Shown here: in pieces, positions 1 to 10,968 of the stretch
Position numbering within the stretch: the stretch's first letter is position 1
How the letters are laid out: every line of letters begins with the position of its first letter
Assembly (NCBI GenBank): GCA_026874595.1
Contig: CM049316.1
Coordinates: 70,957,176 to 71,021,175 of the forward strand
Length of the DNA: 64,000 nt
Reading direction: 5' to 3'
From: Sipunculus nudus
Taxonomy: Eukaryota; Annelida; Sipuncula; Golfingiida; Sipunculidae
Program-made: the position numbers and the translations under genes
Notes under the pieces: model-generated
Database searches by the model: none
Told to the model about the DNA's origin: nothing
What the model saw: the letters and a program-made list of their open reading frames with translations, nothing else

Positions 1-731
1 CTGGGTAACAAAGGTTCTACATCAGAGTTAAGGTGGTAAAAAAACAAACTATACAAGCGTATAAACTGTGGCTTGCTGCAAGAGCTAAGGTCACTCTCCA
101 AAGAATTTAAAACATTCGCTGGATAAAAGCTACAAAACAAGTGCTTGTTCCATCACCTACGTTAAGAATTATTCGTAAATTCTACTGATCAGTGATAAAT
201 GATTATCTCGCACACCTGAGCAGAGTAGGTATATGGTTCTAAAAATCCGTGTTTTTTTTAAATGAGTGGTTTGTTATCGATAAAGGTTTCTTTAGAATTA
301 CCTTTTTTCTTCTACTCATTCCTATTTTGCGACAAAAAGTACAAATAAATCACACCATCTCTGGACCATAGATTAGAACTCAGCAGTAATTACAAACAGT
401 TTATTTCTAATTTTGAAATAAACAACTAAATTATAATATATTTTTATAACTGATTTTATAACTACTTGGCTTTTGTTGGCGGTTGGAAATGGGTGTGAAG
501 AGTCATTTCCCTGATAAAAATAAAAATTCCTGAGAATTCTTGAATAGGACTTTTGCAGTGCCATCTAGCAGCAACTATGTGAACTATGCAAGAACAGGTA
601 ATATGCTAGTACTGTATAAATTATAAATGGTCATATAATCAAGGCATCAGTAAAATAACTGGTGACTGCTATTATCATCATCATCATCATCATCATGTTC
701 ATTACAGCCTGATTATGACGAGGAAGGATAC
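1..731. other. CDT1 intron 9, distal part; no gene seen
   Basis: AT-rich sequence with no exon for the CDT1 C-terminal winged helix on the minus strand. A 63-codon open frame at 373-564 shows no family features and is probably chance. Confidence 0.5.
671..696. repeat. (ATC)n microsatellite
   Basis: About eight trinucleotide units of ATC/ATT run just downstream of CDT1 exon 9. Confidence 0.9.
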
Positions 732-844
732 TGTCTGATGATGCGAACAACATCCGGTAATCGCCCCAACATCTCCAGTCTCTGCTCATCTTTTGGTGTT
801 TTCGTTAACGCTGACTCCATCTTCTTGGCCTCCTTAGCTCGGAT
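732..844 (-). CDS. CDT1: CDT1 exon 9 (last exon in window)
   Basis: 113 bases starting IRAKEAKKMES and ending in RLPDVVRIIRQ, matching the helix leading into the C-terminal winged helix. I end it at a GTATCC donor at 731-730. Reading on instead gives only five more codons (YPSSS) and then TAA, which would delete the MCM-binding domain. So a donor here, with later exons off the window, is the better model. Confidence 0.82.
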
Positions 845-3800
845 CTATTAAGTAAATGTAAGAAAGAAAATAAATATTATAAAAGCTTGGGAGATGTGAG
901 AAATGAAGACTCATAGTAGTGAGAATAGTTATAACACTGAGGCAGAGATAATACAACAGAATACTAAAACGAAGTCTTCCAAGAATCATTACCATTTAAA
1001 ATAATGTACACATTTAAAGTTTTAAGTTCATAACCTTTCCAGATATCTCTTAAAATTATGACAGAAATAACATATCATGAAGATATAAAGTAACAAAACT
1101 GGCAAGAACAAGAAATGTATGGTGAAGCATTACTTGTGAAAACCTCTCAAAGATAATTGATGGAAAAAATAATACCTATGTACCTTCAGGAATATTTTTT
1201 AATCATTCATATTTTCATATGCCTTTATAAAACATATTAAAAATGTGTTATTAATGAAAATCACTCATTTTGTAACTATATTAGAACCAAATCTCAAAAT
1301 TCACAATTTTTACAACTGCCACTTTGGAATTTAAAATTGAGGAATTTAATACACTTGAAATAAAACAGATAATAAATCTCAATTTCTAACAATTTTTGGA
1401 TCCTGAAAAAAAAATTGGAATAAAATATGACAGTTGTATAATAATTCTTGACAATGAAAATTGAAATTTTATTTTTTCCTTAAATGAGTAATTTTTAACT
1501 TTAAAATCCAATTTTCAAAATTCTTTTTTAAATCAGACCAGCATACCCTTTCTAGCAGTGACATGGAGACCCCTTTGACTGCTCCTCCTTTTTCCTTGTT
1601 GTCTTTGTTTGTCTTCTCACTGTTTTCTTGCTTTGTCTTCTCTATATTCTTCAGATTATCATCTACCTTCTTCTGTTCCTTGTTTTCTGCAGCACTAGAT
1701 TTTTCTGCAACAGCCTTCAAAGCAGCTTCTACCTACATATATAAATTTAAGTATTGACTATATCTAAATTACCTGTTAACTGGTATAATATAATGTTATT
1801 TATATACATGCTGTGGCATAAGATGTAATGGTGATAACACTCCATTTGTACACATATTCAACAGTCTGAAATTTAGAGACATTTTATAAATGTATATTTT
1901 TTTATGAATGTATTTTATTTTATTTTTGTAAGACCTGTAGTTGCCATGGTCTCTTGACTCGGGATGAATGAAACCACGCAGAATTGGATGATGTTATGAC
2001 GAAGGTTATCAAAATCTTACTTTCTTTAACAAATGGGACCAAAGGGGACAAATTATTGGTTAAACTTATGTGAGCAAAAAAAAACTTACCATGAATCTGA
2101 AACCTCAACATCCATAAATTTTTATGAAACGCTTTAAGACCATCACTGTATTTCAGTGGAATGGAAGTCAACTGACAATTTTAATATTTAAAACAGTTTC
2201 AACTGAACCTATTAGGACACTTACCCTTGGATTAAGTTTGACTGTAGCGTGATCCAGCACATCTTTTGCACACACAAATCGTTTAACCTTGGGAGCCTCA
2301 GGCAGCGGAGCAGCCTCTATGTCAGGAACCTGATCCAGCTTGAATCGTGGATGCCATCTAGTTATCTTAGAGTCTGGGATATTCAGTGGACGATCCAGAC
2401 TTGACAGGAATTCCTGTAAATGAACAGCAAATGAATAACGATTTTTCAAATGAATGATGAAATTGAAAGGGGTGCGTGTAAATATTCATGAAAAGACAAA
2501 TTAACAATTAAATCTACACATTCTGTTTGCAAGTCCAATTCCGAGTCCAGGCCAGTTAGGTCCAGGTCAGGAGTCTTCAAGTTCAAGTCCACCTTCTTCA
2601 AGCCTGAGTCATTTAGAGTCTTAGTAAAAAAAATCCAATACAAATCTCCTTATTGAAATTTTAAACTGAAAATTTGAGATAATCATATGTATCTTGATGT
2701 TAATTACACATTCTTTCTCCTTAAAAGTTCAATCATATTCAGCTCCCGATGTAGAGCTAATTGAATACAATCCTTTTTTTTGTCATAATCATTGGTAGCT
2801 GGCCCATGTGTAAAGTCTTTAAGAGTTTGTGACAGTCTTTTTTCTACTGGTCTTGGCCCTAGAAAACCAGTGCAAGTCAGTATTACATCAGTGCAAATTT
2901 GGGAATCTCAAATATTCATATCATTGACAATACAAGGAGACTAAATATGCCAGACTGAGGTTACTGCATATTAATGAATTTTATTTTCAAAGTCTTTTCA
3001 AGAAATAAAATTGTTATTTTTCTAAGATTTTGTATGGGCCTCTTTTTAATTTTTCCTTCTGCCCAATCCTCAAACATTTTGTTTCTTCTTTAACATTTAT
3101 AAAAATATTAATGCACAATACTGACAGAAGTGCACCAGAAAACAAACTGATTCACAAACAATCCAGACTAGACTCAATGTTTACCCAATAGAAGTCATAA
3201 TACTGAACACAACAATACAAAAGCTATGTTAACATGGTACAATATTCCAAGCTCCTCTTGGCCTGTCATACCCAGCTATCAGCATGAATTTAATAGGTCT
3301 TTTACAAAAGGAAATTTAACACAAGGCCTACAGGCCTAATGCGAACCTGTGCAAAGTTTGGGAGTATGAATGGAGGTTTATTTTTAAAATCTAATATTGA
3401 TCCTTTTAAGTCCTGCATATCTACCTTAGTCATTATGATTTCAGCAAAATGGACATTTCAGACCTGCAAGTTTCAGACTAGGACATTTAAAACTAGAATA
3501 TTGGTAGTCTACAAGCGACTATGTGTATCCGCAGATATCAGAGTGGGACAGGTTAAGTGAGGCATGGATTAAGTGGCAAGGGGAATAGAGTGAGGTGTGT
3601 TGCATATTAGCATCGATATCTGCAGCGTAAACGTGAATGTAGGTGGTGCAACCTGTCATAAAATGGAGAAAGCTGTCCAGAATGTATAAACCTGCAAAAT
3701 TTCAGGTGGATAAGTCAAACCACTGCTGAGATATGAGTGATTTTATCCCAAGGCAGATGAATAGATGATTGCTGTGCATAAATGGTTGCAGGTGGCGCCA

Positions 3801-6800
3801 CCAGTTTTGCCTATGATGAAGAGCTGTGAGATCTATACACAAGCAAAATTTTGGCCCAATGGGTCAAATGGTTCCCAAGATTTGAGCTTGGATGTCTGCA
3901 GAGTAAACATAAATGTAGTAGGCGCCACCTGTCATATAATAGAGAAGGCTGTCCAAGATGTATAAACCTGCAAAATTTCAGGTGGATAAGTCAAACCACT
4001 TCTGAGATGAGTGATTTTATCCCAAGGCAGATGAACAGATGGACGCTGTGCATAAGTGGTTGCAGGTGGCGCCACCAGGTTTGCCTATGATGAAGAGCTA
4101 TGTGAGAACTATACACATGCAAAATTTTGGCCCAATTGGTCAAACGGTTCCCAAGATATGAGCTTGGATGTCTGCAGAGTCGTGAATGTAGGTGACCACC
4201 TGTCATAAAATCGAGAAAGCTGTCCAGAATGTATAAACCTGCAAAATTTAAGGTGGATAAGTCAAACCACTGCTGAGATATGAGTGATATTATCCCAAGG
4301 CAGATGAATAGATGATTGCTGTGCATAAATGGTTGCAGGTGGCGCCACCAGTTTTGCCTATGATGAAGAGCTATGCGAGATCTATACACATGCAAAATTT
4401 TGGCCCAATCGGTCCAACAGTTCCCGAGATATGAGCTTGGATGTCTGCAGAGTAAACGTGAATGTAGGTGACGCCACCTATCATAAATCAAGAAAGCTGT
4501 CCAGGATGTATAAACCTGCAAAATATCAGGTGGATAAGTCAAACCACTGCTGAGATATGAGTGATATCATCCAAAGGCAGATGAACAGATGGGTGCTGTG
4601 CATTTATGGTTGCAGGTGGCGCCACCAGTTTTGCCTATGATGAAGAGCTTTGGGAGATCTATACACATGCAAAATTTTGAGGTGTGTTGCATATTAGCAT
4701 GGATATCTGCAGTGTAAACGTGAATGTAGGAGGCGCCACCTGTCATAAATTGAGAAAGCTGTCCAGGATGTATAAACCTGCAAAAGTTCAGGTGGATAAG
4801 TAAAACCACTAATGAGATATGAGTGATTTTATCCCAAGGCAGATGAACAGATGGACACTGTGCATAAGTGGTTGCAGGTAGACCACCAGTTTTTCCTATG
4901 ATGAAGAGATATGTGAGATCTATACACATGCAAAATTTTGGCCCAATTGGTCAAACGATTCCCGAGATATGAGCTTGGACGTCTGCAGAGTAAACATGAA
5001 TGTAGGTGGCGCCACCTGTCATAAAATCAAGAAAGCTGTCCAGAATGTATAAACCTGCAAAATTTCAGGTGGAAAAGTCAAACCACTGCTGAGATATGAG
5101 TGATATTATGCCAAGGCAGATGAACAGATTGACGTGCAAAAATGGTTGCAAGTGGCGCCACCATTTTTAGTGTATGATATAAAGCTATCAAAGGGCTATA
5201 TTTGTGTTAAATTTTTAGCTTGATCGGTTAAACGGTTCCCGAGATATGCGGGTTTATGTGTGGCAACAGACGCACAAATGGACGCTGGGCAGCCAGGCAA
5301 GGTCAGAGGTCAACCAAAAATGTGGGCTCAGCAGTTCACATGTGACCTGATGATAAACCCAAATCGCTTAAAATGCAAACCAAGTTTTTTCAAACAGTTC
5401 AAAGATATAGTTCCAATAATCTGGGAATTCTGCATCTAAACATTGTGTCTAGACGCTGTGTCTAGACATCTGGACACATTGTCTAGACATCCCCCCAGAG
5501 CCAGGTCAGTTGCCATGGTGATGTCTGGACCCCACCTGTTTGTACTGAGTGACCTCTTTGACTTGGTTGCTGAAACTCAGCATGTTGTCAAATCTGTTTT
5601 CAAATACAGAAAGCCTTTTTTAATTGGCTACAATGTTCAACCTCCTGCAACTCAGCCAAAAATGTCTGAACTGGAACCATTCGAACAAACTCGAGAGAGA
5701 TTGTTCCAGGAATCATTTCTGTGAAATATTGGACAATTTGGCTGGACAGTTTCAGAGAAGAAGATTTTTAAAAGTTTTAAGCCTTTTCTCTATAAAATCT
5801 AAATTAAAGCAGATACCCAAAAATAAGCTCCAGGGCACCAAGTTTCACATGTGACTAAAATTCTTACATGTAATTTGGAGCTGCTAGCTCTGACAGTTTC
5901 CGACTTACAGCCATGGACGCTGGAAAGCCAGCTCTGGGCGGCGGACGGCTGACGATGGACGTATGACGTTGCGCCATCGCATAAGCTCACAGGTTCGCTA
6001 AAAATTATGATCAGATCTCAAGCACTGTCTAGTCCTTGTAAATTTAAAGATATACTGCATGTGACACTCTTTTTCAGCTTTACAAGTGTCTGATAGCATG
6101 GCAGCACAATGCACGGCAGGACAATATAAGCACAGCTGGGAGAAATGATTTCTGTATATAGAGAATCAAATATTCAGATTAAAATATTTTGTAACATTAA
6201 TAATCATGAGATGGATAATATTCTTGTTTCTCTGTAAAACCTAATCTAATACTCCTGTCAGGCCATGCTCTATCCTTGGTGACTTGATATTTTTTCATTT
6301 ATTATTTAAAGGTCCCTTCAGGAGATGATGAATATGCATGAGAACAAAATCTCTCTGTTACCTTGTGGTACTTCTTGACTTGGCTGATGAGACTCCGGTG
6401 AAAGTGGTTCTTCCTCTGCAGGAGTTTGGTGGCAGTGAAAGCATTCGAATCATTACAGGAAGTCTTGGAATCTCCTTCTGTAAACATGTAAAAGATCATG
6501 CACTAATACTTCTGGTAAATTACAGGCCACTACTGTCGACAACACTGAAGTTGACTGAACTTACTATTTGTGGTTAGTAGGGATTTCATCCAGCAAAATC
6601 TTTAAAACACTGACCTGCAATGGCTATGGCAATAAAGCAACAAATAATAATGTTTGGGACAACTCAGCTAGCACAATTACATATATGGGACCAAGGAAAG
6701 TGTCAGGGGTGGTGGTGGGAGAGGGAACTGGAAGGGTCTTCTTCATCATATATGAAAAGAACATACTAGGGTTATATGGGCCAAGTGTTTGTGTTAACTA

Positions 6801-9800
6801 AATGAAGTGCTTTCACATGCCTGACAGGAAATAAATGAAGTTCCTTACAAGCTGATGTGTTCCTGTTTCTGGGCAGTGTGATAGCATGATGATGTCACAG
6901 TAAAATAAGATTTGAACCATCATTTCTCACCTGTCAGGTTTGCCTCCACAGTCAGCTGGTATGCAGAGATTTTACCTCCGACACATGGTAAGTTTTTCTC
7001 TTGTCTGAAGGTATAAGCCTCTGGATACACAGTCTTGAACTGACCAAGATGCTTCTCATCAAACTGTCTGAAAAACCACACAAATCATGTCAATAACAAC
7101 TCCAACAAATTTCTATGAAAACCTTGCCATACTTATAATCCACATGTTATCTGGCAGTATTTTTACTCTTCTATTTATTTTAAGTTGTCTCTACATCTGT
7201 GGTTCAGCAATTTATATTACGAGGTGACAGTTGTGCTGACATCTTGCAGCAGATTTTGGTACTACATTAAATGTACATATAAACTATTAAGGTTATCTCA
7301 TCTGGTTTAAGTCAAAATATGTGGTTTTCCATTTAACCTGGTATATGTGCTTTATAAGTAACAACTCCTTTTCCATATATTGACTTGATATGTGGCAAAT
7401 TTCTCTTGTTGACCTCCTCTGACAGACTCAAAAGTTATATATGAGAAATGTCTGACATCTAAGATGCTATAGGGTCTTCGGCTCCTTAAAAATGGCCCCT
7501 GTCTCTGATGTATATTTGTTACATTCATACATAGGTTAATAGGTGGTTCGATCATTCTTCTGCTAACTAATTTAAAGTTCTCTATGGCATTCTGTCACAT
7601 ATATTTTCTGAATAAGCCTTTTACCCATTCTTGAGATACATAATACCTTGCTAGATCAAACAGATCAGTATCTTGGTCATTTTCACAGTAAAAGTACAGA
7701 CCACAATTTTGAAATAGGCTTCATCGTGTAAGATACAGATGCATTTTCAAATTTTGAAAATGGCCTGTTACACACTTTTTACTTATGTCTCTTGAAAAAA
7801 GTTCCTACCACAACAGTGGTGATTCCATACTCTCCCTGTTCTCCAGGATGAAACAGAACACAGGTATGACTCACCTGCGGACCATTTCTTGCACGGCCGT
7901 TTTAAGTTTGGAGAAGGTGCAGACTTCAACTCTCTTGTGTAGCATACTGACAACCATGTCCGTGCTCTGGAACATCTCCCACAGTAACTTGTATTTTAAC
8001 GGCAGGTTCAGAGTCGGTGGGACTGGAGCAGCCAGCGAGTGGAAGCGTTCATGAGCTGGAGCCTTGGCTTCACTGCTGATAAACATTCAGAGTTAGTTAC
8101 TGTAGTGTACACAACACAAATAACAGAGAAACTTGACATGTACAATAAAGGAAAAGGAACAACAATTGAAAAAAATACATAATGCTGTACAGTGAAACAC
8201 TCCTGAAGTTGCATTCTTTATCTCTGATCAAGAACTCTTGCCTATGATTTACCTCCTCTAAGATTTCAAGTGTTACGTTCAAGAATTCAGCCTGTGTATT
8301 AGCCTATTAGGTTCTCTAAAATATTTACTTGAAATATACCTGCCACTTTCAGGATCTGATGAAAATAGCCTGATTTAACCAGATATTATAACCAGGGCTC
8401 CTATTATAATATATAGAAAATCATGATTTAAAGAGGTTTGAAAACTGTAAGTATCATCAACAAGTGCACCACAAAAAGGGAATAGTACGCCTGTCATGTC
8501 TTGTGACCTCTGACCTCACTGACATGCACAAATTCTGCAAAGAACTGAATTCAGATGAGAATCTCTTTCGGAAAATATTTGGAGTAACCACAGTGCTACC
8601 AAATCCTGGTGACCTCTGACCTCATTAGAAATGCTTTGATTTTGCTGAGAATGAAACTCGAGCAAGGTACTAGGTTAATATTTCTGTTGAGTTTGATCAA
8701 AATCAGTCATTGTCTGGTAAGTTATCTCAGTGACACCAAAAACCCCAGGTGACCAATGACCTCATTAGATACATGTGTGGATTTTTCTTGGAATCAAACT
8801 TATGAAAGCTAATCAACTGGTATTTGGTTAATAGTTATATTTTATAATTCAACAAGGAATCAGTGAACGGAGAGAATGGAATTAGGTCATCTGAATAATG
8901 GAGGGTTGGATACTGGGAATTATCTACGAACTGTCATAGAACATTGATGAGGCTACCTTGGAGGTTTTACTGTGTCACTCAGGCGATGTTTGCGTTCAGT
9001 CTTGGCCTTTGGTTGTGAAGTCTGGGCTTTATTCTGGTTGTATTGTTTCAGCTTCTCCTGCAGTTCAGCCAACTTGCCACTTTTGTTCAACTGGGTCCTC
9101 ACTTCTTCAGGATTGAGATTCTATCACAAAAGTAAATTAATATGATTCATATGAGGAACTTTTACCCTATTTACCACACAAATGAACAGAGGTCTCGTAT
9201 TAGAAACTTGTACACTGTATCACTTTGTGAGCAGACCCATAATATCCAAAAGAACTGTTCATTTTGATATTTATGGTGGTCACATGCCACATCCTCCTCT
9301 CTAAATGTAATGTTAACCTGTAACCCTCCATCCCTAACTCTGATTAGTTCACAAGTTTCAGGAACACAAAGATATATTAAGTATAACTTCAGACTGCTAA
9401 AATTCATGATTCAAATGAAGCCACATATATATACCTTTAGCTTCTGAAAAAAACCTGCGAGTACAATTCATAATGTAATACATATAACCATAAAACATGT
9501 GTGCACTTTAGACCATTTCCCTGATATATCAAGAACATTTAATGTAATAAAACAGATAAAGCAACAGCTGTTTTAAGATCAATCTGGCTTACTTTTGCCT
9601 TTTTAATCAGGGTTTCCACAGTCTCTTTGCTAGTTTTTGCACTTGTTCTGGATGTTTTTGCATCTTTACTTCCTTTTGCCATTTTGGTTGATGTTGTTTC
9701 ATCTGAATCAGTTGTGCTCTCTGTAGCTTGGCTTTCCACTGGTTCACTCTTCTGAAAACAAAAATGTTGCATCAGGTCTTACTGAAACAGCAAATTGTTA

Positions 9801-10968
9801 CACTTTAAATACACACTTTCCTATGTAAAATTTATATTGATTGTAGATGCTACAGTATACAGAGTAACTTGAAAAATGTGACAAAGCCCCACCCACTACC
9901 ACAAATGGAATGCCGATTGCTGAACAGATATTTGCAACTTTTATTTGTTAATTTGGGGTTATCTACCCAATTTAAATATATTTCATATATAAATCTATTA
10001 TGAAATTCTTTTCTGAATTGCACTCAGCTTCTGTATATTTGAATTACATGGAATTTAATTATCATAAGTAAATCAAGGAGTAATCACAAATTTAATTTGA
10101 ACAAGAAGATATATAATATTATCAGTTATTGATACATTCTAACAATCAGAAGAATTTAAAAAGAAGTACATTATTCATTATTTTAATATCTCTGTTACCA
10201 TACCACTTCAACATTCTCTCCTGCGGGTGGTGTCAGTGGTGCTGGACTCCTCCTTTTAAGAACTAGTCCTTTGCGAGCCGATGTGTTTGTTTCATCTTTG
10301 TTGATGTATGGTGAAAAATCATACTTGAATGCTTCTTCTGGGGGCGTGTCAAGAGCTTCAAACAAATCTTTTCTTTGGGCATTTCTGGGTCTACCTCTTT
10401 TGGGTTGGGTCTTGGATTTAACCGGAGTACACTGAGGGCTTGCATTATGATCATCACAGCTAGCAGTTAATACTTCATCAATTATTGGCAGAGATGTCTG
10501 TTTGGGTTCTGAGCAATCACTGGCATCATCAGCATGACATCTCAATGTGACTGCAGCTTCCTTTCCAGACTGACCGACTTGAGGTTTGCAATTTAAATCA
10601 TCCGTCTGATCAGACACAGCGTTAGTAAGATAGCCCTTAATGCTATTCTTTGGCTCTGGTTTGGCCTGAGCTTTTTTCCTAGTGTTGCGTGTACTTGCAG
10701 CTTTAGTTCTGGACTTTCTGACAGGTTGGGGTGCTGCCGGTCCGACCTTGACCTTCACATCTACCTCGGCTGGTGCGATGGTATTTAACTTTTCATCGCC
10801 CTTCTGCAACCTTGATCTCAAACGTGTGCTTCTCATTGGCGTCTGAGTAGTTGTCTCAGATTCAACGGAATCAACGTCCGAGATAACAACCTTCCTTCTT
10901 TTGGATGGTTGCGATCCCGCTTGACTTTTTCTCTTAGTAAAGAACTCCGATATCGCAGTCTGTGCCAT
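732..10968 (-). CDS. CDT1: DNA replication licensing factor CDT1, 3' end off window
   Basis: CDT1 works with ORC and CDC6 to load the MCM2-7 helicase in G1 and is held in check by geminin and by CRL4-Cdt2 proteolysis. Nine exons are seen: 10968-10204, 9751-9593, 9120-8957, 8072-7875, 7067-6931, 6477-6362, 2413-2225, 1732-1547 and 844-732. Together they give 2,027 coding bases (about 675 codons), and every intron phase agrees. Residues 3-10 form a PIP degron (QTAISEFF) followed by basic residues. Residues 11-350 look disordered, with SP/TP sites, a KRRK stretch at 23-26, RxL motifs near 49-54 and an AT-hook-like KRGRPRN near 190-196. The geminin-binding domain (residues about 363-530) carries ERFHSLAAP, KYKLLWEMFQS, FKTVYPEAYTFRQE and LLQRKNHFHRSL. 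TRWHPRFKLDQVPDIE follows. The C-terminal MCM-binding winged helix is not in the window and should lie left of position 1. Human CDT1 is shorter (546 residues), mainly because of the long N-terminus here. Confidence 0.95.
1547..1732 (-). CDS. CDT1: CDT1 exon 8
   Basis: 62 codons, phase 0 to 0. It begins VEAALKAV, continues as a very Lys/Glu/Asn-rich linker, and ends KGVSMSLLER. That ending is the conserved KGVSxxLLERIRAKE motif split by the intron. Acceptor ATGTAG, donor GTATGC. Confidence 0.92.
2225..2413 (-). CDS. CDT1: CDT1 exon 7
   Basis: 63 codons, phase 0 to 0. EFLSSLDRPLNIPDSKI is followed by TRWHPRFKLDQVPDIE, the hallmark CDT1 motif after the geminin-binding domain, and then a Pro-rich linker and a CAKDVLDHA helix. 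Acceptor TTTACAG, donor GTAAGT. Confidence 0.96.
2525..2612. repeat. Degenerate GACTTGGAC-type short tandem repeat
   Basis: The plus strand reads as degenerate units built on GTCCA and AGTCC, so the minus strand encodes an artificial Asp/Leu-rich peptide. Similar GACTTGGAC wording recurs at 48474-48552. This is simple-sequence repeat, not exon. Confidence 0.5.
2704..2907 (-). other. Unassigned 67-codon open frame in CDT1 intron 6
   Basis: Open from a TGA at 2908-2910 to a TAA at 2704-2706. It has no start codon until near the end, so it would be an exon or a fragment. The translation looks like real protein, with FLGPRPVEKRLSQTLKDF, THGPATNDYDKKKDC and ALHRELNMIELLRRKN, and it is mixed and charged, not low-complexity. 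A TTTTCTAG acceptor and a GTGTAA donor would give a phase 1 to 0 exon, the same phases as CDT1 exon 6, but no CDT1 motif is present. It could be a transposon remnant, an alternative exon or a broken gene. I do not recognise the family. Confidence 0.4.
3541..5345 (+). repeat. Interspersed element with 276-bp internal tandem units
   Basis: About six head-to-tail units start at the CTGCAG landmarks near 3619, 3896, 4172, 4445, 4707 and 4983, a spacing of 262-277 bases. Units carry the 12-base palindrome GGTGGCGCCACC, usually followed by AGTTTTGCC or TGTCATAAA. The left side carries GTGAGGCATGGATT and GTGGCAAGGGGAA, and the right side an exact AGGTCAGAGGTCA. The same wording occurs inverted at 33010-33866, so this is a dispersed family. 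It lies inside CDT1 intron 6. Confidence 0.85.
5440..5492. repeat. Short TGTCTAGAC repeat cluster
   Basis: Three copies of GTGTCTAGAC-like sequence and one variant (TCTGGACAC) in about 50 bases, directly after the 276-bp tandem element. TCTAGA is palindromic, so the cluster can fold back. Its function is unknown. Confidence 0.6.
6362..6477 (-). CDS. CDT1: CDT1 exon 6 (geminin-binding domain)
   Basis: 116 bases, phase 1 to 0. TATKLLQRKNHFHRSLISQV plus KKYHK corresponds to the conserved LLxRRxxF...VKxHHK helix of CDT1, and it joins to EFLSSL in the next exon. Acceptor TTTACAG, donor GTAACA. It lies 3.9 kb from exon 7, across a repeat-filled intron. Confidence 0.93.
6931..7067 (-). CDS. CDT1: CDT1 exon 5 (geminin-binding domain)
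   Basis: 137 bases, phase 2 to 1. QFKTVYPEAYTFRQE and YQLTVEANL match the central beta part of the geminin-binding winged helix. Acceptor TTTTTCAG, donor GTGAGA. Confidence 0.95.
7875..8072 (-). CDS. CDT1: CDT1 exon 4 (start of geminin-binding domain)
   Basis: 198 bases, phase 2 to 2. It carries AHERFHSLAAP, LPLKYKLLWEMFQSTD and MVVSMLHKRVEV, the best conserved CDT1 block, which contacts geminin. The acceptor is a CAGCAG tandem, so a 3-base-longer form starting at 8075 (one extra Ser) is possible. Donor GTGAGT. Confidence 0.96.
8480..8840 (-). repeat. Interspersed element fragment with DR1 motifs
   Basis: Two exact TGACCTCTGACCT sites (8504-8516 and 8610-8622) and a decayed third (TGACCAATGACCT near 8752) lie about 106-140 bases apart in similar surroundings ending in CTCATTAG. 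On the minus strand the wording matches the elements at 28720-30130 and 40088-40562. It is placed in CDT1 intron 3. Confidence 0.6.
8957..9120 (-). CDS. CDT1: CDT1 exon 3
   Basis: 164 bases, phase 0 to phase 2. It encodes NLNPEEVRTQLNKSGKLAEL and then a short charged helix, resembling the segment just before the geminin-binding domain in animal CDT1. Acceptor GATAG, donor GTAGCC. Confidence 0.88.
9593..9751 (-). CDS. CDT1: CDT1 exon 2
   Basis: 53 codons, phase 0 at both ends, between a TTTTCAG acceptor and a GTAAGC donor. It encodes a Ser/Thr/Lys-rich linker with TSTKMAKGSKDAKTSRTS and low complexity. It is assigned to CDT1 by phase and position only, since this part is poorly conserved in the family. 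Confidence 0.85.
10204..10968 (-). CDS. CDT1: CDT1 exon 1 (start codon, PIP degron, disordered N-terminus)
   Basis: 255 codons from the first ATG. The protein opens MAQTAISEFFTKRK, which matches the position of the CDT1 PIP degron in animals. The exon ends after GAA GTG at a GTATGG donor in phase 0. The region is rich in Ser, Thr, Pro and Lys with no clear fold. TP/SP sites cluster near residues 208-246, suiting CDK phosphorylation. Confidence 0.93.

Noticed and set aside
373-564. Possible CDT1 C-terminal exon near the left edge
   Set aside because: The minus translation lacks the winged-helix motifs of CDT1 and any phase-2 acceptor that would fit exon 9.
3765-4929. Open frames of 66 to 183 codons on both strands in the 276-bp repeats
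   Set aside because: They follow the repeat period on both strands and differ by frame from unit to unit. No domain is visible.
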